DNA from: Nannocystis sp. RBIL2
GTDB lineage: Bacteria > Myxococcota_A > Polyangia > Nannocystales > Nannocystaceae
Direction of reading: 5' to 3'
Length of the DNA stretch: 64,000 nt
Assembly (NCBI RefSeq): GCF_026626745.1
Contig: NZ_JAPNJW010000002.1
Coordinates: 496,001 to 560,000, forward strand
Made by a program: the position numbers and the translations under genes
Notes under the pieces: generated by a model
What the model was told of the DNA's origin: nothing
Seen by the model: only the letters and a program-made list of their open reading frames with translations
Database searches by the model: none
Shown here: positions 35,306-44,189 of the stretch, piece after piece
How positions within the stretch are numbered: position 1 is the stretch's first letter
How the letters are laid out: every line of letters starts with the position of its first letter

Positions 35306-36796
35306 TCAGCCCTTCTGCGCGCGCAGCAGCGCGACGACGTCGCGGATCCGCAGGCGGCAGCGGTCCTTGCCGCACAGCGCCATCGTGTCGAACAGCGACG
35401 GCGAGGCGGTGCGGCCGGTGACCGCCACGCGCAGCAGCATGAACAGGTCCTTGTTCTTCCAGCCGTTGCGCTCGCAGAAGCCGCGGGCGAACGCGTCGAG
35501 GGCCGGCGCCGTGAAGGCGCGCGCCTCCGCGTCGCGCTCGATGTCCTGGGCGAACGCCTCGAGCGTGGTCGCGACCTCGGCGGGCGTGCGGTCCTTGACC
35601 TTGAGCTTGTCGATCACCGGCCCGTAGTCGAGGCTGCCGCCGAAGAAGAACGACAGGTACGGGATGAAGTCGTCGAGCCGGTTGACCCGCTCCTGCGCCT
35701 GGGCGAGCAGCGGCAGCAGGCGCGCGCGCGACAGCGTGCGCTCCATCAGGCGGTCGTAGAGCGTGTCGACCGACATCGCGCGGATGTCGGCCCCGTCGAA
35801 CGCCTCGAGCTTCTTCTGGTCGAACACCGGCCCGCCGGCGCTGACGCGCGACCAGTCGAAGTGCGCGATCATCTCGTCGACCGTGAAGCGCTCGCGGTCG
35901 TCGCCCATGCTGTAGCCGAGGTTGGCCATGAAGTTCAGCATGGTCTCGGGCAAGTAGCCGAGGTCGCGGTAGTGGAACACCGAGACCGGGTTCTTGCGCT
36001 TCGACAGCTTCGACTTGTCCTCGTTGCGCAACAGGCCGAGGTGGAAGAACTCGGGCGCCTCCCAGCCGAAGGCCTTGTAGAGCAGCACGTGCTTGGGCGT
36101 CGACGTGATCCACTCCTCGCCGCGGATCACGTGGGTGATGCCCATGTCGTGGTCGTCGACCACGTTGGCCAGGTGGTAGGTCGGGAAGCCGTCCGACTTG
36201 AACAGCACCTGGTCGTCGATCAGGCGGTTCTCGAACCGGACCTCGCCGCGCAGGTGGTCGACGAACACGGTCTCGCCGTCGTCGGGGACGCGCAGACGGA
36301 CCACGTGCGCCTCGCCGGCCGCCATCCGCGCCGCGGCCTCCGCGGGCGAAAGCGAGCGGCACTGGCCGTCGTAGCCGAGGGTCGACTGCTTGGCGGCGAT
36401 CTGGTCGCGGCGCAGCTGGTCGAGCCGCTCCTTCGTGCAGAAGCACGGGTACGCCTCGCCCTTCTCGACCAGCTTCTGGATCTCCCGCCGGTACAGCGGC
36501 AGGCGCTCCGACTGGCGGTACGGGCCGTGCGGGCCGCCGACGTCGGGGCCCTCGTCCCACTCGAGGCCGAGCCAGCGCAGCGCCTCGAAGATGGCCGCTT
36601 CGCTGCCGGCGGTGTAGCGCTCCTGATCGGTGTCCTCGATCCGGAGGATGAACTTCCCGCCGTGCTTGCGGGCGAACACGTAGTTGAACAGGGCGATGTA
36701 GGCCGTGCCGACGTGCGGGTCGCCGGTCGGACTGGGGGCGATCCGCACGCGCGGAGGCAGGCGCCCAGGCGGCCGCGCGCCGTCTTGTCCGGTCAT
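35306..36796 (-). CDS. gltX: Glutamyl-tRNA synthetase
   Basis: Class I aminoacyl-tRNA synthetase charging tRNA-Glu (and perhaps tRNA-Gln, if an amidotransferase is present). The ATP-binding motif is RIAPSPTGDPHVGTAYIALFNY (HVGT as the HIGH box) and the second is KLSKRKNPVSV. A CxC zinc-like pair (YPCFCTKE) is present in the expected place. Length, 496 residues, is normal. ATG 36796 follows a Gly/Arg-rich short leader typical of the start. Divergent from the MCP-like gene. Confidence 0.96.
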   Translation of the reverse strand: MTGQDGARPPGRLPPRVRIAPSPTGDPHVGTAYIALFNYVFARKHGGKFILRIEDTDQERYTAGSEAAIFEALRWLGLEWDEGPDVGGPHGPYRQSERLPLYRREIQKLVEKGEAYPCFCTKERLDQLRRDQIAAKQSTLGYDGQCRSLSPAEAAARMAAGEAHVVRLRVPDDGETVFVDHLRGEVRFENRLIDDQVLFKSDGFPTYHLANVVDDHDMGITHVIRGEEWITSTPKHVLLYKAFGWEAPEFFHLGLLRNEDKSKLSKRKNPVSVFHYRDLGYLPETMLNFMANLGYSMGDDRERFTVDEMIAHFDWSRVSAGGPVFDQKKLEAFDGADIRAMSVDTLYDRLMERTLSRARLLPLLAQAQERVNRLDDFIPYLSFFFGGSLDYGPVIDKLKVKDRTPAEVATTLEAFAQDIERDAEARAFTAPALDAFARGFCERNGWKNKDLFMLLRVAVTGRTASPSLFDTMALCGKDRCRLRIRDVVALLRAQKG

Positions 36797-36843
36797 GACC
36801 GGCTCCTACCACGGGGCCGCCGGGCCCAGTACACTGCGGGCAC

Positions 36844-37686
36844 GTGAGCGAAATGACGACGGAGACCCAGATCTTCAACGCGGTGTGGTCGGTGATTCGC
36901 CGCCGCATCCTCGACCGGGGGGTCTCGGCCACCGAGCTGTGCGACAACGTGATTCGCCGGCTCGGTCGCCTGCACCGCGCCGAGGGCCGCCTGCGCGCGG
37001 GCGACACCGTCCTCGACCAGGACAACACGCTGCTGCCGCTGCTCGCCCGGGCCACGAGCCTCGGAATCACGCTCTACCACGGCAACCGCCGGATCGCCTC
37101 GACGTCGGCCCTGGGCGTCGGCAAACCCGGCGAAATCGGCGGCTACGCCGACGCCGAGCTGGTCGACGTCGTGCTGCGCAAGCGCGAGATCTTCAAGGGC
37201 TCGCTGAAGCGCAACGGCCTGGTCTATCTCGTCACCGCCCGCCCGCTCTACCCCACCACCTCGCCCGACGAGACGGCGCCGATCGGCATGATCGAGGCCT
37301 TCCAGTCGGAGCAGTCCTTCTACGAGTCGCTGGTCGCGGCGGCCCGGATCGGCGTCGAGCAGCGCACGGCGGCCCAGGAGGAGGCCGCCGACGGCATGGA
37401 GGGCGTGATCCATTTCCTCGACGACGTCGCGCGCCGACTGCAACTGCTGGCGCTCAACGGCAACATCATCGCCGCGCAGGCGGGCGAGTACGGCCGCGCG
37501 TTCCGCGTCGTCTGCCGCGAGCTCGGGACGCTCGCCGATCGGGCCAAGGGCACCGTCACGGACGTTCGCAAGCTGATGCAGACGATGGGCCTCGAGGCCG
37601 GCGAGGGCCACGGCGAAGAGTTCGGGCGAGCGCGGGGGAGCGGCGCTGCGGGCACCAGCGAGGGCGATCCGCCGCTTTCCGTGTGA
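36844..37686 (+). CDS. Cytosolic MCP-like signalling protein
   Basis: A 280-residue protein with an N-terminal sensor region (about 30-155, PAS/Cache-like: LLPLLARATSLGITLYHGNRRIASTSALGVG, then GLVYLVTARPLYPTT). A short version of the methyl-accepting signalling helix hairpin follows: LQLLALNGNIIAAQAGEYGRAFRVVCRELGTLADRAK resembles the conserved MCP tip [27 protein letters not shown]. No membrane segment or HAMP domain. Chemoreceptor arrays may include such soluble receptors, but no che genes are nearby. TACACT (36830-36835) ends eight bases before GTG 36844. Confidence 0.8.
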   Translation: MSEMTTETQIFNAVWSVIRRRILDRGVSATELCDNVIRRLGRLHRAEGRLRAGDTVLDQDNTLLPLLARATSLGITLYHGNRRIASTSALGVGKPGEIGGYADAELVDVVLRKREIFKGSLKRNGLVYLVTARPLYPTTSPDETAPIGMIEAFQSEQSFYESLVAAARIGVEQRTAAQEEAADGMEGVIHFLDDVARRLQLLALNGNIIAAQAGEYGRAFRVVCRELGTLADRAKGTVTDVRKLMQTMGLEAGEGHGEEFGRARGSGAAGTSEGDPPLSV

Positions 37687-37698
37687 CCCGGACGACCT

Positions 37699-37724
37699 GT
37701 CCCATGGGCCTGGGCCCAAAGGAC
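37699..37724 (+). terminator. Hairpin after the MCP-like gene
   Basis: An outer GTCC/GGAC pair encloses TGGGC and GCCCA. It lies 13 bp after the stop, without a T-tract. Confidence 0.4.
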
Positions 37725-37922
37725 TCCCGGTTCAAACCCGAGAATTCACGGCACTCGCAGCCCATTTAGCCCATCTTGCGAGCGGCCGGCCTTGCGACCA
37801 TCGCCCGTGACGTGCCCGTGCGGGCGGGGCCATCCCCGGCAAAATCCTCCAATTTGGGCTTGTACTTCCAAATCCGGGCATGCTACGTCACTGGCCCAGC
37901 GGCCCAGGTCCGGAGATAAGCC

Positions 37923-39302
37923 ATGGACCAGATCTTCGAGAGCCATTTCGGTGGCAACCAGAGCTCGAACGGCGGCGAAACTGAGGCCTACTGCCCCAAG
38001 TGTCGCGCCGACACCACGCACGTCATCCTCGAGAGCTACGGCGATGAAATCCGCCGCGTTCAGTGCGGCGTCTGCGGTGATATTCACTCTTTCAAGCCTC
38101 CGCGGGGCCGGGACGACGAGAGCCCGGAGCCGCTGAGCGTGTCCCGGCGCAAGAGTATGAAGAAATTGTCCTGGCTCGACGGGGTCCACACGTACGACGT
38201 GAATAACGCCGTTCGGTACAGCCCCAAGGCGCTTCTCCAGCTCCATCAGATCGTCGTTCACCCCACCTTCGGCGTCGGCTACGTCAGCGAGCTGATGGGC
38301 GATAACAAGGCGGAGGTGATGTTCCGCAGCGATCTGACGCGCCTTCTGGTCCACGGCCGCGGCGAGTCCGCCGACGAGCGCCGGGGCGAGCGGGTCTCCG
38401 GAGAGGAAGTCCGCCAGCTGCTCGGCCTCGAGATGGGTCCCTCGCCCGAGGAGATCGCCGCCCAGCGCGAGCGCCGCCAGGCCGAAGAAGACGCCGAAAA
38501 GCGGGCCGCAGCCGAGCAACGCAAGGTCCTGGAGGCCCAGCGCCGCGAGGAAGAACGCCTCCGCCGCGAGTCGGAGCGCGACCGCAAGCGCAAAGAGAAG
38601 GAAGACGAGAAGCGCCGCAAGGAAGAGGACCGCGAGCGCGTGAAGCTCGAAAAAGAGCAGGCCCGCAACGCCGCCAAGCAGGCCAAGGAAGACGAGAAGC
38701 GCCGCAAGGAAGAAGAGCGCACCCGGGCCGCCGAGCAGAAGAAGCAGGACGCCGAGCAGAAGAAGCAAGACGCGATCACGGCCAAGGAGACCGCCAAGCG
38801 CGAGGCCGAGGAGCGCAAGAAGGCCCAGGAGGCCGAGAAGGCCAAGAAGGTCCTCGAGAAGGAAGCCGGCCGCAAGGCGAAGGAAGCCGAGAAGGCGAAG
38901 AAGGCCAAGGACGCCGAAAAGGCCAAAGAGAAGGCCAAGAAGGTCAAGGACGCCGAGAAGGCCAAGAAGACCAAGGACGCCGAAAAGGCCAAGAAGCAGA
39001 AGGCCCCGGCGAAGAAGCCGGTCGCCAAGAAGCCCGCCGCCAAGAAGCCGGTCGTCAAGAAGGCCGCCACCAAGAAGCCGGCCGCCAAGAAGCCCGCGGC
39101 GAAGAAGCCCGCCGCCAAGAAGCCGGTCGTCAAGAAGGCCGCCACCAAGAAGCCGGCCGCCAAGAAGCCCGCGGCGAAGAAGCCCCTGGCGAAGAAGCCC
39201 CTGGCGAAGAAGCCCGCGGCGAAGAAGCCCGCGGCGAAGAAGCCCGCCGCCAAAAAGCCCGCCGCCAAAAAGCCCGTGAAGAAGCCCGGCAAGCGTAAGT
39301 AG
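37923..39302 (+). CDS. Zinc-ribbon / Tudor-like protein with histone H1-like tail
   Basis: A 459-residue, probably nucleic-acid-binding protein. Cys 24, 27, 48 and 51 (CPKC, CGVC) form a zinc ribbon. Residues 105-140 contain VVHPTFGVGYVSEL, the HPxFGxGxV signature of Tudor-like domains found in CarD/CdnL and UvrD/PcrA tails. Residues 175-355 are a charged Glu/Lys/Arg coiled coil. Residues 360-459 are about 20 near-repeats of AAKKP, like eukaryotic histone H1 and the tails of myxobacterial DNA-binding proteins. A perfect terminator hairpin follows. Not an established family; the parts are clear, the role is inference. Confidence 0.85.
   Translation: MDQIFESHFGGNQSSNGGETEAYCPKCRADTTHVILESYGDEIRRVQCGVCGDIHSFKPPRGRDDESPEPLSVSRRKSMKKLSWLDGVHTYDVNNAVRYSPKALLQLHQIVVHPTFGVGYVSELMGDNKAEVMFRSDLTRLLVHGRGESADERRGERVSGEEVRQLLGLEMGPSPEEIAAQRERRQAEEDAEKRAAAEQRKVLEAQRREEERLRRESERDRKRKEKEDEKRRKEEDRERVKLEKEQARNAAKQAKEDEKRRKEEERTRAAEQKKQDAEQKKQDAITAKETAKREAEERKKAQEAEKAKKVLEKEAGRKAKEAEKAKKAKDAEKAKEKAKKVKDAEKAKKTKDAEKAKKQKAPAKKPVAKKPAAKKPVVKKAATKKPAAKKPAAKKPAAKKPVVKKAATKKPAAKKPAAKKPLAKKPLAKKPAAKKPAAKKPAAKKPAAKKPVKKPGKRK
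38995..39290. repeat. AAGAAGCCCGC-type coding repeat
   Basis: Near-tandem 12-15 bp units encode the AKKPA tail. A longer duplication (GTCGTCAAGAAGGCCGCCAC at 39050 and 39125) is visible inside it. Confidence 0.8.
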
Positions 39303-39320
39303 CCGCCGCGCCCGCGATTT

Positions 39321-39354
39321 CGAGCCCCGGTCGACCACCGGGGCTCGTTTCGTT
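39321..39354 (+). terminator. Intrinsic terminator of the H1-tail gene
   Basis: A perfect 11-pair stem (CGAGCCCCGGT, CGACC loop, ACCGGGGCTCG) is followed by TTTCGTT. The clearest rho-independent terminator in the window. Confidence 0.8.
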
Positions 39355-39785
39355 GGTCGTTCCGGCTTCGACCTCGATTCGTGGCATGAGGCGCGATTCA
39401 TCGGATCGACCACCGCTCAATCGCGCGGCCCCGATTCGCCTCCCTGCCGGTCCCCTGCCCCCAAGGCGATCGATTTGGCCCCGTGACAGCGGGGAATCAC
39501 CGCAGTCTCGATTCGAGGAGCGTCGCGCTCGATTCGTCCTGTAGCGATTCCCCGTCGGCGCCGCCCAAAACCTGTCGCTCGCGCCCGACAGGGGATCTCA
39601 GCGGACACGCGCGCCCTCGCGCGCGTGCGGGGGTGGCCCTCGACCCGACCGCGCTCCCGCCATGCCCCTCGCCGCCTCAGGGCCTCGCGGCGCGCCCGGC
39701 GGCTCCCTCCGGCCTCCCCCTCCGACGGGGTCGTTTTGGCCGATTGCTTGGCGGCTGACGCTGGCTCGCGCAGGCTTGGCGGTGC
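39355..39785. other. Intergenic region with clustered CGATTC motifs
   Basis: 431 bp without a gene. CGATTC occurs six times (39375, 39394, 39432, 39509, 39530, 39545), with an inverted pair GGGGAATC (39491) and GATTCCCC (39547) and the palindrome CTCGATTCGAG. The promoter of the CPBP gene is expected here but was not identified. Confidence 0.55.
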
Positions 39786-40541
39786 ATGGCCCGTGCACAG
39801 CCGCCTCGGCCGCCGCCCCCTCGCGCGCGGAGCGCCTTCTGGGAGCATTTCTCGGCGCGCATCGATCCGTTCACCAGCGCGGTCCTCGTGTTCCCGCTGT
39901 TGCTCGTCTATCAGCTTGGGATCCTCGGCTCCGGCGGTCTCGGCCTCAACGGCGTCGACTTCGTCACCAAGGCGCTGATCGAGCTGTGCGCCCGCGACCT
40001 CGGCAACTACATGGCCGCGCTCGGGGCCGGCCTGCTCGGCTACGCCGCGATCCTGGTCATCCTGCGCAGCTACGGCCGCTTCAGCCCCCAGCGCTTCGTG
40101 CCGATGCTGGTCGAGTCCGGCTTTTACGCCTCGACCATGGGCACCCTCATCCTGCTCGTGATCCACCGCTTCGCCGAGCTCGTGCCCGGGCTCGCGGTCG
40201 CGGCCCGCACCAGCGTCGCCGACATCGCAGTCATCTCGGCCGGCGCGGGTCTCCACGAGGAGCTCATCTTCCGCGTCCTGGGCATGGGCGGCATCGGCTT
40301 CCTGCTCTCGGGTCTGACCGGCCGGCGACGCGCGTGGCTCGGCGCGCTGGTGCTGTCGTCGCTGATCTTCAGCCTCGCGCACCACGTCGGCCCCGCCGGC
40401 GAGCCCTTCACCTACGCCGCGTTCGTCTACCGCACCCTCGCCGGCGTCTTCTTCGCCCTCGTCTATCAATTGCGCGGCTTCGCCGTGGCCGCCTGGACGC
40501 ACGCGCTCTACGACGTCTACGTGCTCAGCCTGCACGGCTGA
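39786..40541 (+). CDS. CPBP-family intramembrane metalloprotease
   Basis: A 251-residue membrane protein of the CPBP/Abi (Rce1-like) family. The catalytic motifs are GLHEELIFRVLG (EExxxR-like), SLAHHV and WTHALYDVYV, each in a hydrophobic helix. The N-terminus is Pro/Arg-rich. The stop lies nine bases from the convergent kinase stop. CPBP proteins serve in peptide maturation or immunity to bacteriocins, but there is no peptide gene beside it. Confidence 0.87.
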   Translation: MARAQPPRPPPPRARSAFWEHFSARIDPFTSAVLVFPLLLVYQLGILGSGGLGLNGVDFVTKALIELCARDLGNYMAALGAGLLGYAAILVILRSYGRFSPQRFVPMLVESGFYASTMGTLILLVIHRFAELVPGLAVAARTSVADIAVISAGAGLHEELIFRVLGMGGIGFLLSGLTGRRRAWLGALVLSSLIFSLAHHVGPAGEPFTYAAFVYRTLAGVFFALVYQLRGFAVAAWTHALYDVYVLSLHG

Positions 40542-40553
40542 CGCGCGCTGTCA
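40539..40553. terminator. Inverted repeat at the CPBP/kinase junction
   Basis: TGACGCGCGCTGTCA: the stop codons of the two convergent genes form the arms (TGAC/GTCA). Weak as a terminator; reported as part of the junction pattern. Confidence 0.35.
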
Positions 40554-42275
40554 CTTCTTGCTGGTCGGCAGGAAGATCGAGCTCCCGCTGTTCTTGGCCG
40601 GCAGCTTGAACCTGTCGTCGGGCTTCGTCTCCGCCTTCGCGGCGGGCTTGCCCTCGCCGGTCTTCGGCCGCGGCTTCGCCTTCGGGCGCGGCTCCTCGAC
40701 GACCTCCGCCTCGGCCGCCCTGGGCCCGGCCTGGAAGCGAGCGAGGGCCGCCCGCGCCTCCGGATTGCCGCCGTCGAGCGCCAGCACGTCGCGGTAGGCC
40801 TTTTCGGCCGCGCCCTTGTCGCCCGCCTGCTCGAACTGCCGCGCCACCTGCAGGCCGATGAGCACCGCGATCTTGCGCTCCTGCGCCGACGCCCGGCTCT
40901 CGCCGCCGGGCACCGTGTGCAGCTGGTAGCGGACCGCCTCGAGCCCCTCGCGAGCCTTGCCGAAGTCGCCGTCGAGGATCAGCGCGTCGACTTGATCGAG
41001 GCGCGCCGCCACCCTCGCCGCGTCGAGGCCGTCCTCCTCGCTGGCGTTGGCGGCCTTCCCTCCCCCGCCGAACATCAACACCGCCGCCACCACCGCTGCC
41101 AGCGCGCCGGCCCCCATCACGATCCACCGCGTCGAATTGCTGCGCCGCTCGGTCGGCATCGCCGCGGTGATCGACGGGCCCTCGGCCTCGCCGTCGAGCT
41201 GGGCCAGGTCGGCCGCGCTGACGCTGCGGCTCACGACCGCCGATTGCCGGCGCTTGCGCGACATCGGCTTCATCGACCCCGACGGCAGCTCGCGCCCGAT
41301 CAGGCTCGACGACGGCGCCACGTCGGGGACCATCGCCAGAGTCGACGCGGTCGCGCTCGGGTCGGCGCCCTCGGCGAGCGGCAGGCGGAACAGGTGCGAC
41401 GGCACGCAGTCGACCAGCGCCTGGGTCAGCGCGTTGGCGTCGAGCGGCCGCGCCTCGGGATCCTTGGCGATACAGCGATCGATGAGCTGCGCCAACTCGG
41501 GCGGCACCTCGCTGCCGGGCGGCAGCTTGACCGCCAGCGGCGCCGGCTGCTCGTGGACTTGCTTGTAAAGCAGCGCCTGGTTGTTGTCGGCCACGAACGG
41601 CGGCGCGCCCGCCAGCATGCGATAGAACAGCAGCCCGCACGCGTACACGTCGACGCGCTCGTCGAGCGCCTCGCCGCGGACCTGCTCCGGCGCCATGTAG
41701 TTGGCAGTGCCGAGTACCTGCTCGGTGGTGATATCGCGTTGTTCGCCCTCGACCAGCTTCGCCATGCCGAAGTCGAGCAGCTTGACGAAGTTGGCTCGAC
41801 CCTTGCGGGTGATGAGCATGATGTTCGCCGGCTTGATGTCGCGGTGCATCAGCCCGCGGCCGTGCGCGTAGCCGAGGGCCTTGAGGATCTGCGCCGCGAT
41901 CGGCACGAACTCCGCCAGCGGCAGGTAGCCCTTGCGATTCAGGAAGCTCAGCAGCGGCTCGCCCGACAGGTACTCCATGACGAGGTACGGCGCGCCGTTC
42001 TCTTGCCCGTGCCCCAGGACTTCGACGATGTTCGGATGCTGGATCGCACTGAGGCGCTCGACCTCGCGATCGAAGCGGGCGCTCGCCTCGGAGTCGCCGG
42101 CCAGATGTCCGGCGAGGAACTTGATCACGACCTCGCGTCGCTGCTCGAGGTCGTGGGCCAGATAGACCACGCCGACGCCGCCGCGAGCGATCAGGCGATC
42201 GATCTCATACTTGCCGCCGATCCGCGCCCCGGGAGCCGGATCGAGGGTCGTGCGCGAGCGAATGGGTTCGACCAC
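40551..42275 (-). CDS. Transmembrane Ser/Thr protein kinase (PknB-like) with external tail
   Basis: A 574-residue Hanks-type kinase. The kinase domain (20-290) has the Gly loop ARGGVGVVYLA, catalytic HRDIKPANI, DFGMAK and APEQ. A single helix near 380 (WIVMGAGALAAVVAAVLMF) separates a Lys/Arg-rich juxtamembrane segment from an exported region with TPR-like helices and a Lys/Pro tail. It ends SSIFLPTSKK, like the other kinase at 45038. GTG 42275 directly follows an inverted repeat (42276-42291) and TATAGT (42293-42298). Confidence 0.92.
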   Translation of the reverse strand: MVEPIRSRTTLDPAPGARIGGKYEIDRLIARGGVGVVYLAHDLEQRREVVIKFLAGHLAGDSEASARFDREVERLSAIQHPNIVEVLGHGQENGAPYLVMEYLSGEPLLSFLNRKGYLPLAEFVPIAAQILKALGYAHGRGLMHRDIKPANIMLITRKGRANFVKLLDFGMAKLVEGEQRDITTEQVLGTANYMAPEQVRGEALDERVDVYACGLLFYRMLAGAPPFVADNNQALLYKQVHEQPAPLAVKLPPGSEVPPELAQLIDRCIAKDPEARPLDANALTQALVDCVPSHLFRLPLAEGADPSATASTLAMVPDVAPSSSLIGRELPSGSMKPMSRKRRQSAVVSRSVSAADLAQLDGEAEGPSITAAMPTERRSNSTRWIVMGAGALAAVVAAVLMFGGGGKAANASEEDGLDAARVAARLDQVDALILDGDFGKAREGLEAVRYQLHTVPGGESRASAQERKIAVLIGLQVARQFEQAGDKGAAEKAYRDVLALDGGNPEARAALARFQAGPRAAEAEVVEEPRPKAKPRPKTGEGKPAAKAETKPDDRFKLPAKNSGSSIFLPTSKK

Positions 42276-42291
42276 GGAAGCCTCAGCTTCC
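42276..42291 (-). promoter_or_regulatory. Palindrome between -10 and start of the kinase gene
   Basis: GGAAGC-TGAG-GCTTCC lies between TATAGT (42298-42293) and GTG 42275. Its position over the expected transcription start suggests an operator more than an RNA hairpin. Confidence 0.45.
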
Positions 42292-42325
42292 GACTATACC
42301 CCGACAGCGGGAGCGACGGTGCGCT

Positions 42326-44149
42326 CTACGGGAGATCCACCCACATGCCTTCGGCACTGGGCGCGGGTTCCAATACGTACATGCGTTTGGGGTCCAGCAC
42401 CCCTACGCCCGGCATGCCCATGTCCTCGTCGATCCCCCAACCGAGCAGGTTCACGCGGACCTCGCCCGCGGTCAGGTCGAAGTCAAGCGCTCCGCTGACG
42501 CCCTTGAGGTCCACCGTCCCGCCGTCGACGAGGATGTCGCGGGCCTTCTTGATGAAGGTGAGCGACAGGCCCATCACCTCGCCGAAGCTGACCGTGGTGC
42601 CCTGCTCCTTGTCGGCCAGCTTGGCGATCGCGGCGGCCACGTGCTTGCCGTCGATCGGCTCGCCCTCGGGCACGCCGGCCATCGCCAGCATCAGCACCAT
42701 CGCTCCGTCGTAGCTGAGCGACGCGGCCGTGATCGGGGCCTGGTCGTTGAACCGGATCTTGTAGCGGATGTTGAAGTTGTTGAAGTTGGCCTCATCGAAG
42801 ATGATCGGCGCCACGCCCTCGGTGATCTGCGTGAGCACCGGCTTGAGCGGCGCCGGGGCCTTGGCGATGAGCTCGGGCAAGGCCGCCACGACCCCGTGCG
42901 AGACGACGAAGCGCGGCAGCGGCGGATCGGGGTTCTCGGCCGACCATGCGTTCATGAAGCCGAGGATGATGTCGATCGCCTCGGTCGTGCCGATGATGCC
43001 GATCGTGTCCGGGTGCTCGCCGGGCGCGCCCCAGGCGTTGGCGATCACGGTCCCGTACATCTGCAGCAGCTCGGTCTGGGTCAGGCCGACCGGGTTCGGG
43101 TACTCGTGGTTCGAGATGTCGAGCATCGGGTCGTTCATCTCGAGGCGGAGCGTCGCGTCCTCGTGCAGCGAGGTGCCGTAGGCGTCGCTCTTGTAGAGCA
43201 GCGCGACCTTCTGCGGCGCCGGCGTGAGCTGCGGGATGCGGTCGGCGAACGCGTTGGCCTGGTACACGTCGCTCGGGATCGTGCGCCACACCAGGCCGTC
43301 GTCCTCGAGGTCCGTGATCTCCTTGGCCGAGGCCGTCGGCGAGATCAGCAGCGTCCCGCTGGCCTTGGCCTGGTCGGCCAGGTGCAGCACCAGCTCGCTG
43401 AAGATCGGCCCGACCACCACCGGCGCGCCGATCGTCTCGCTGAGGTGGGTGAGCGACGCGGTCGCCCGGGTCGCCGAGCCGGCGTCGTCGCAGCCGATCC
43501 ACGCGATCTTGAACCCGCCGGGCAGATCGGTGTTGGCGTTGAAGTCCTCGACCGCGAGCTGGACAGCGTTCTGCAGCGGCAGCACCAGCGCGTCGAACGG
43601 CGGCGAGGTCGCCATGATCGAGCCGACGAACACCACGTTGTCGGTCGGCTTGTCGCTCGGCCAGTGGAAGGTCTGACACTCGGCGGTCAGCGCAGACACG
43701 CACACCCCGGCCTTGCCGCACACGTGGTCCTCGCCGAGCGCCGCGACGCACTCGCTGTGGACCGTACACGCCACCTGCCCGCCGGTCGTCGTCGTCTCGG
43801 TGTCGCTCTCGGTCGTCGTGCTGGTGTCGGTCGTGCTCGTGGTCGTGCTCGTCAGCGCGTCGGTGTCGGTCTCGCTGGTGGTCGTGGTGACCGGCGGATC
43901 CGTGGTCGAGGTCGGCGGCAGCGACATCGTCGGGCTGGTGCCCGGATCGCTGCTGGTCGTGTCGTCGCCGCCCGGCACGCACTTGTTGCCCGCGCCGCAC
44001 ACGTAGCCGTTGCCCGCGCCGACGCAGTCGTCGTCGACCTTGCAGTCGGCGAACTCGGTGATCGCAGTACATGCCCCGAAGGCCAGGCCGCACGCGAGCC
44101 CGGCGAGCCCCAGCGGCAACGTGCGAAGCGAAACAGGCGCGGTGAACAC
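42326..44149 (-). CDS. LivK-like periplasmic-binding lipoprotein with Cys-rich N-terminus
   Basis: A 607-residue exported protein. Lipobox Cys 27 (GLAFGAC), a small Cys-rich segment (CKVDDDCVGAGNGYVCGAGNKCV), a Thr/Asp/Ser linker, and a second Cys segment precede a type I periplasmic-binding fold from about residue 165 (NVVFVGSIMATS, VVVGPIFSELVLHLA, KVALLYKSDAYG, FVVSHGVVAALPELI). No ABC transporter genes are adjacent; it sits behind a TPR protein and a kinase, so a ligand-sensing role is likely. GTG 44149 has a GGAGG ribosome site six bases upstream. Confidence 0.85.
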   Translation of the reverse strand: MFTAPVSLRTLPLGLAGLACGLAFGACTAITEFADCKVDDDCVGAGNGYVCGAGNKCVPGGDDTTSSDPGTSPTMSLPPTSTTDPPVTTTTSETDTDALTSTTTSTTDTSTTTESDTETTTTGGQVACTVHSECVAALGEDHVCGKAGVCVSALTAECQTFHWPSDKPTDNVVFVGSIMATSPPFDALVLPLQNAVQLAVEDFNANTDLPGGFKIAWIGCDDAGSATRATASLTHLSETIGAPVVVGPIFSELVLHLADQAKASGTLLISPTASAKEITDLEDDGLVWRTIPSDVYQANAFADRIPQLTPAPQKVALLYKSDAYGTSLHEDATLRLEMNDPMLDISNHEYPNPVGLTQTELLQMYGTVIANAWGAPGEHPDTIGIIGTTEAIDIILGFMNAWSAENPDPPLPRFVVSHGVVAALPELIAKAPAPLKPVLTQITEGVAPIIFDEANFNNFNIRYKIRFNDQAPITAASLSYDGAMVLMLAMAGVPEGEPIDGKHVAAAIAKLADKEQGTTVSFGEVMGLSLTFIKKARDILVDGGTVDLKGVSGALDFDLTAGEVRVNLLGWGIDEDMGMPGVGVLDPKRMYVLEPAPSAEGMWVDLP

Positions 44150-44189
44150 GGGCGACCTCCTGCGTGGGCGAAGCGAAAAGCGGGTGCGA

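Noticed and set aside
39483..39758. Small frame upstream of the CPBP gene
   Set aside because: Pro/Arg/Ser composition and start inside the CGATTC cluster; no sign of a real protein.
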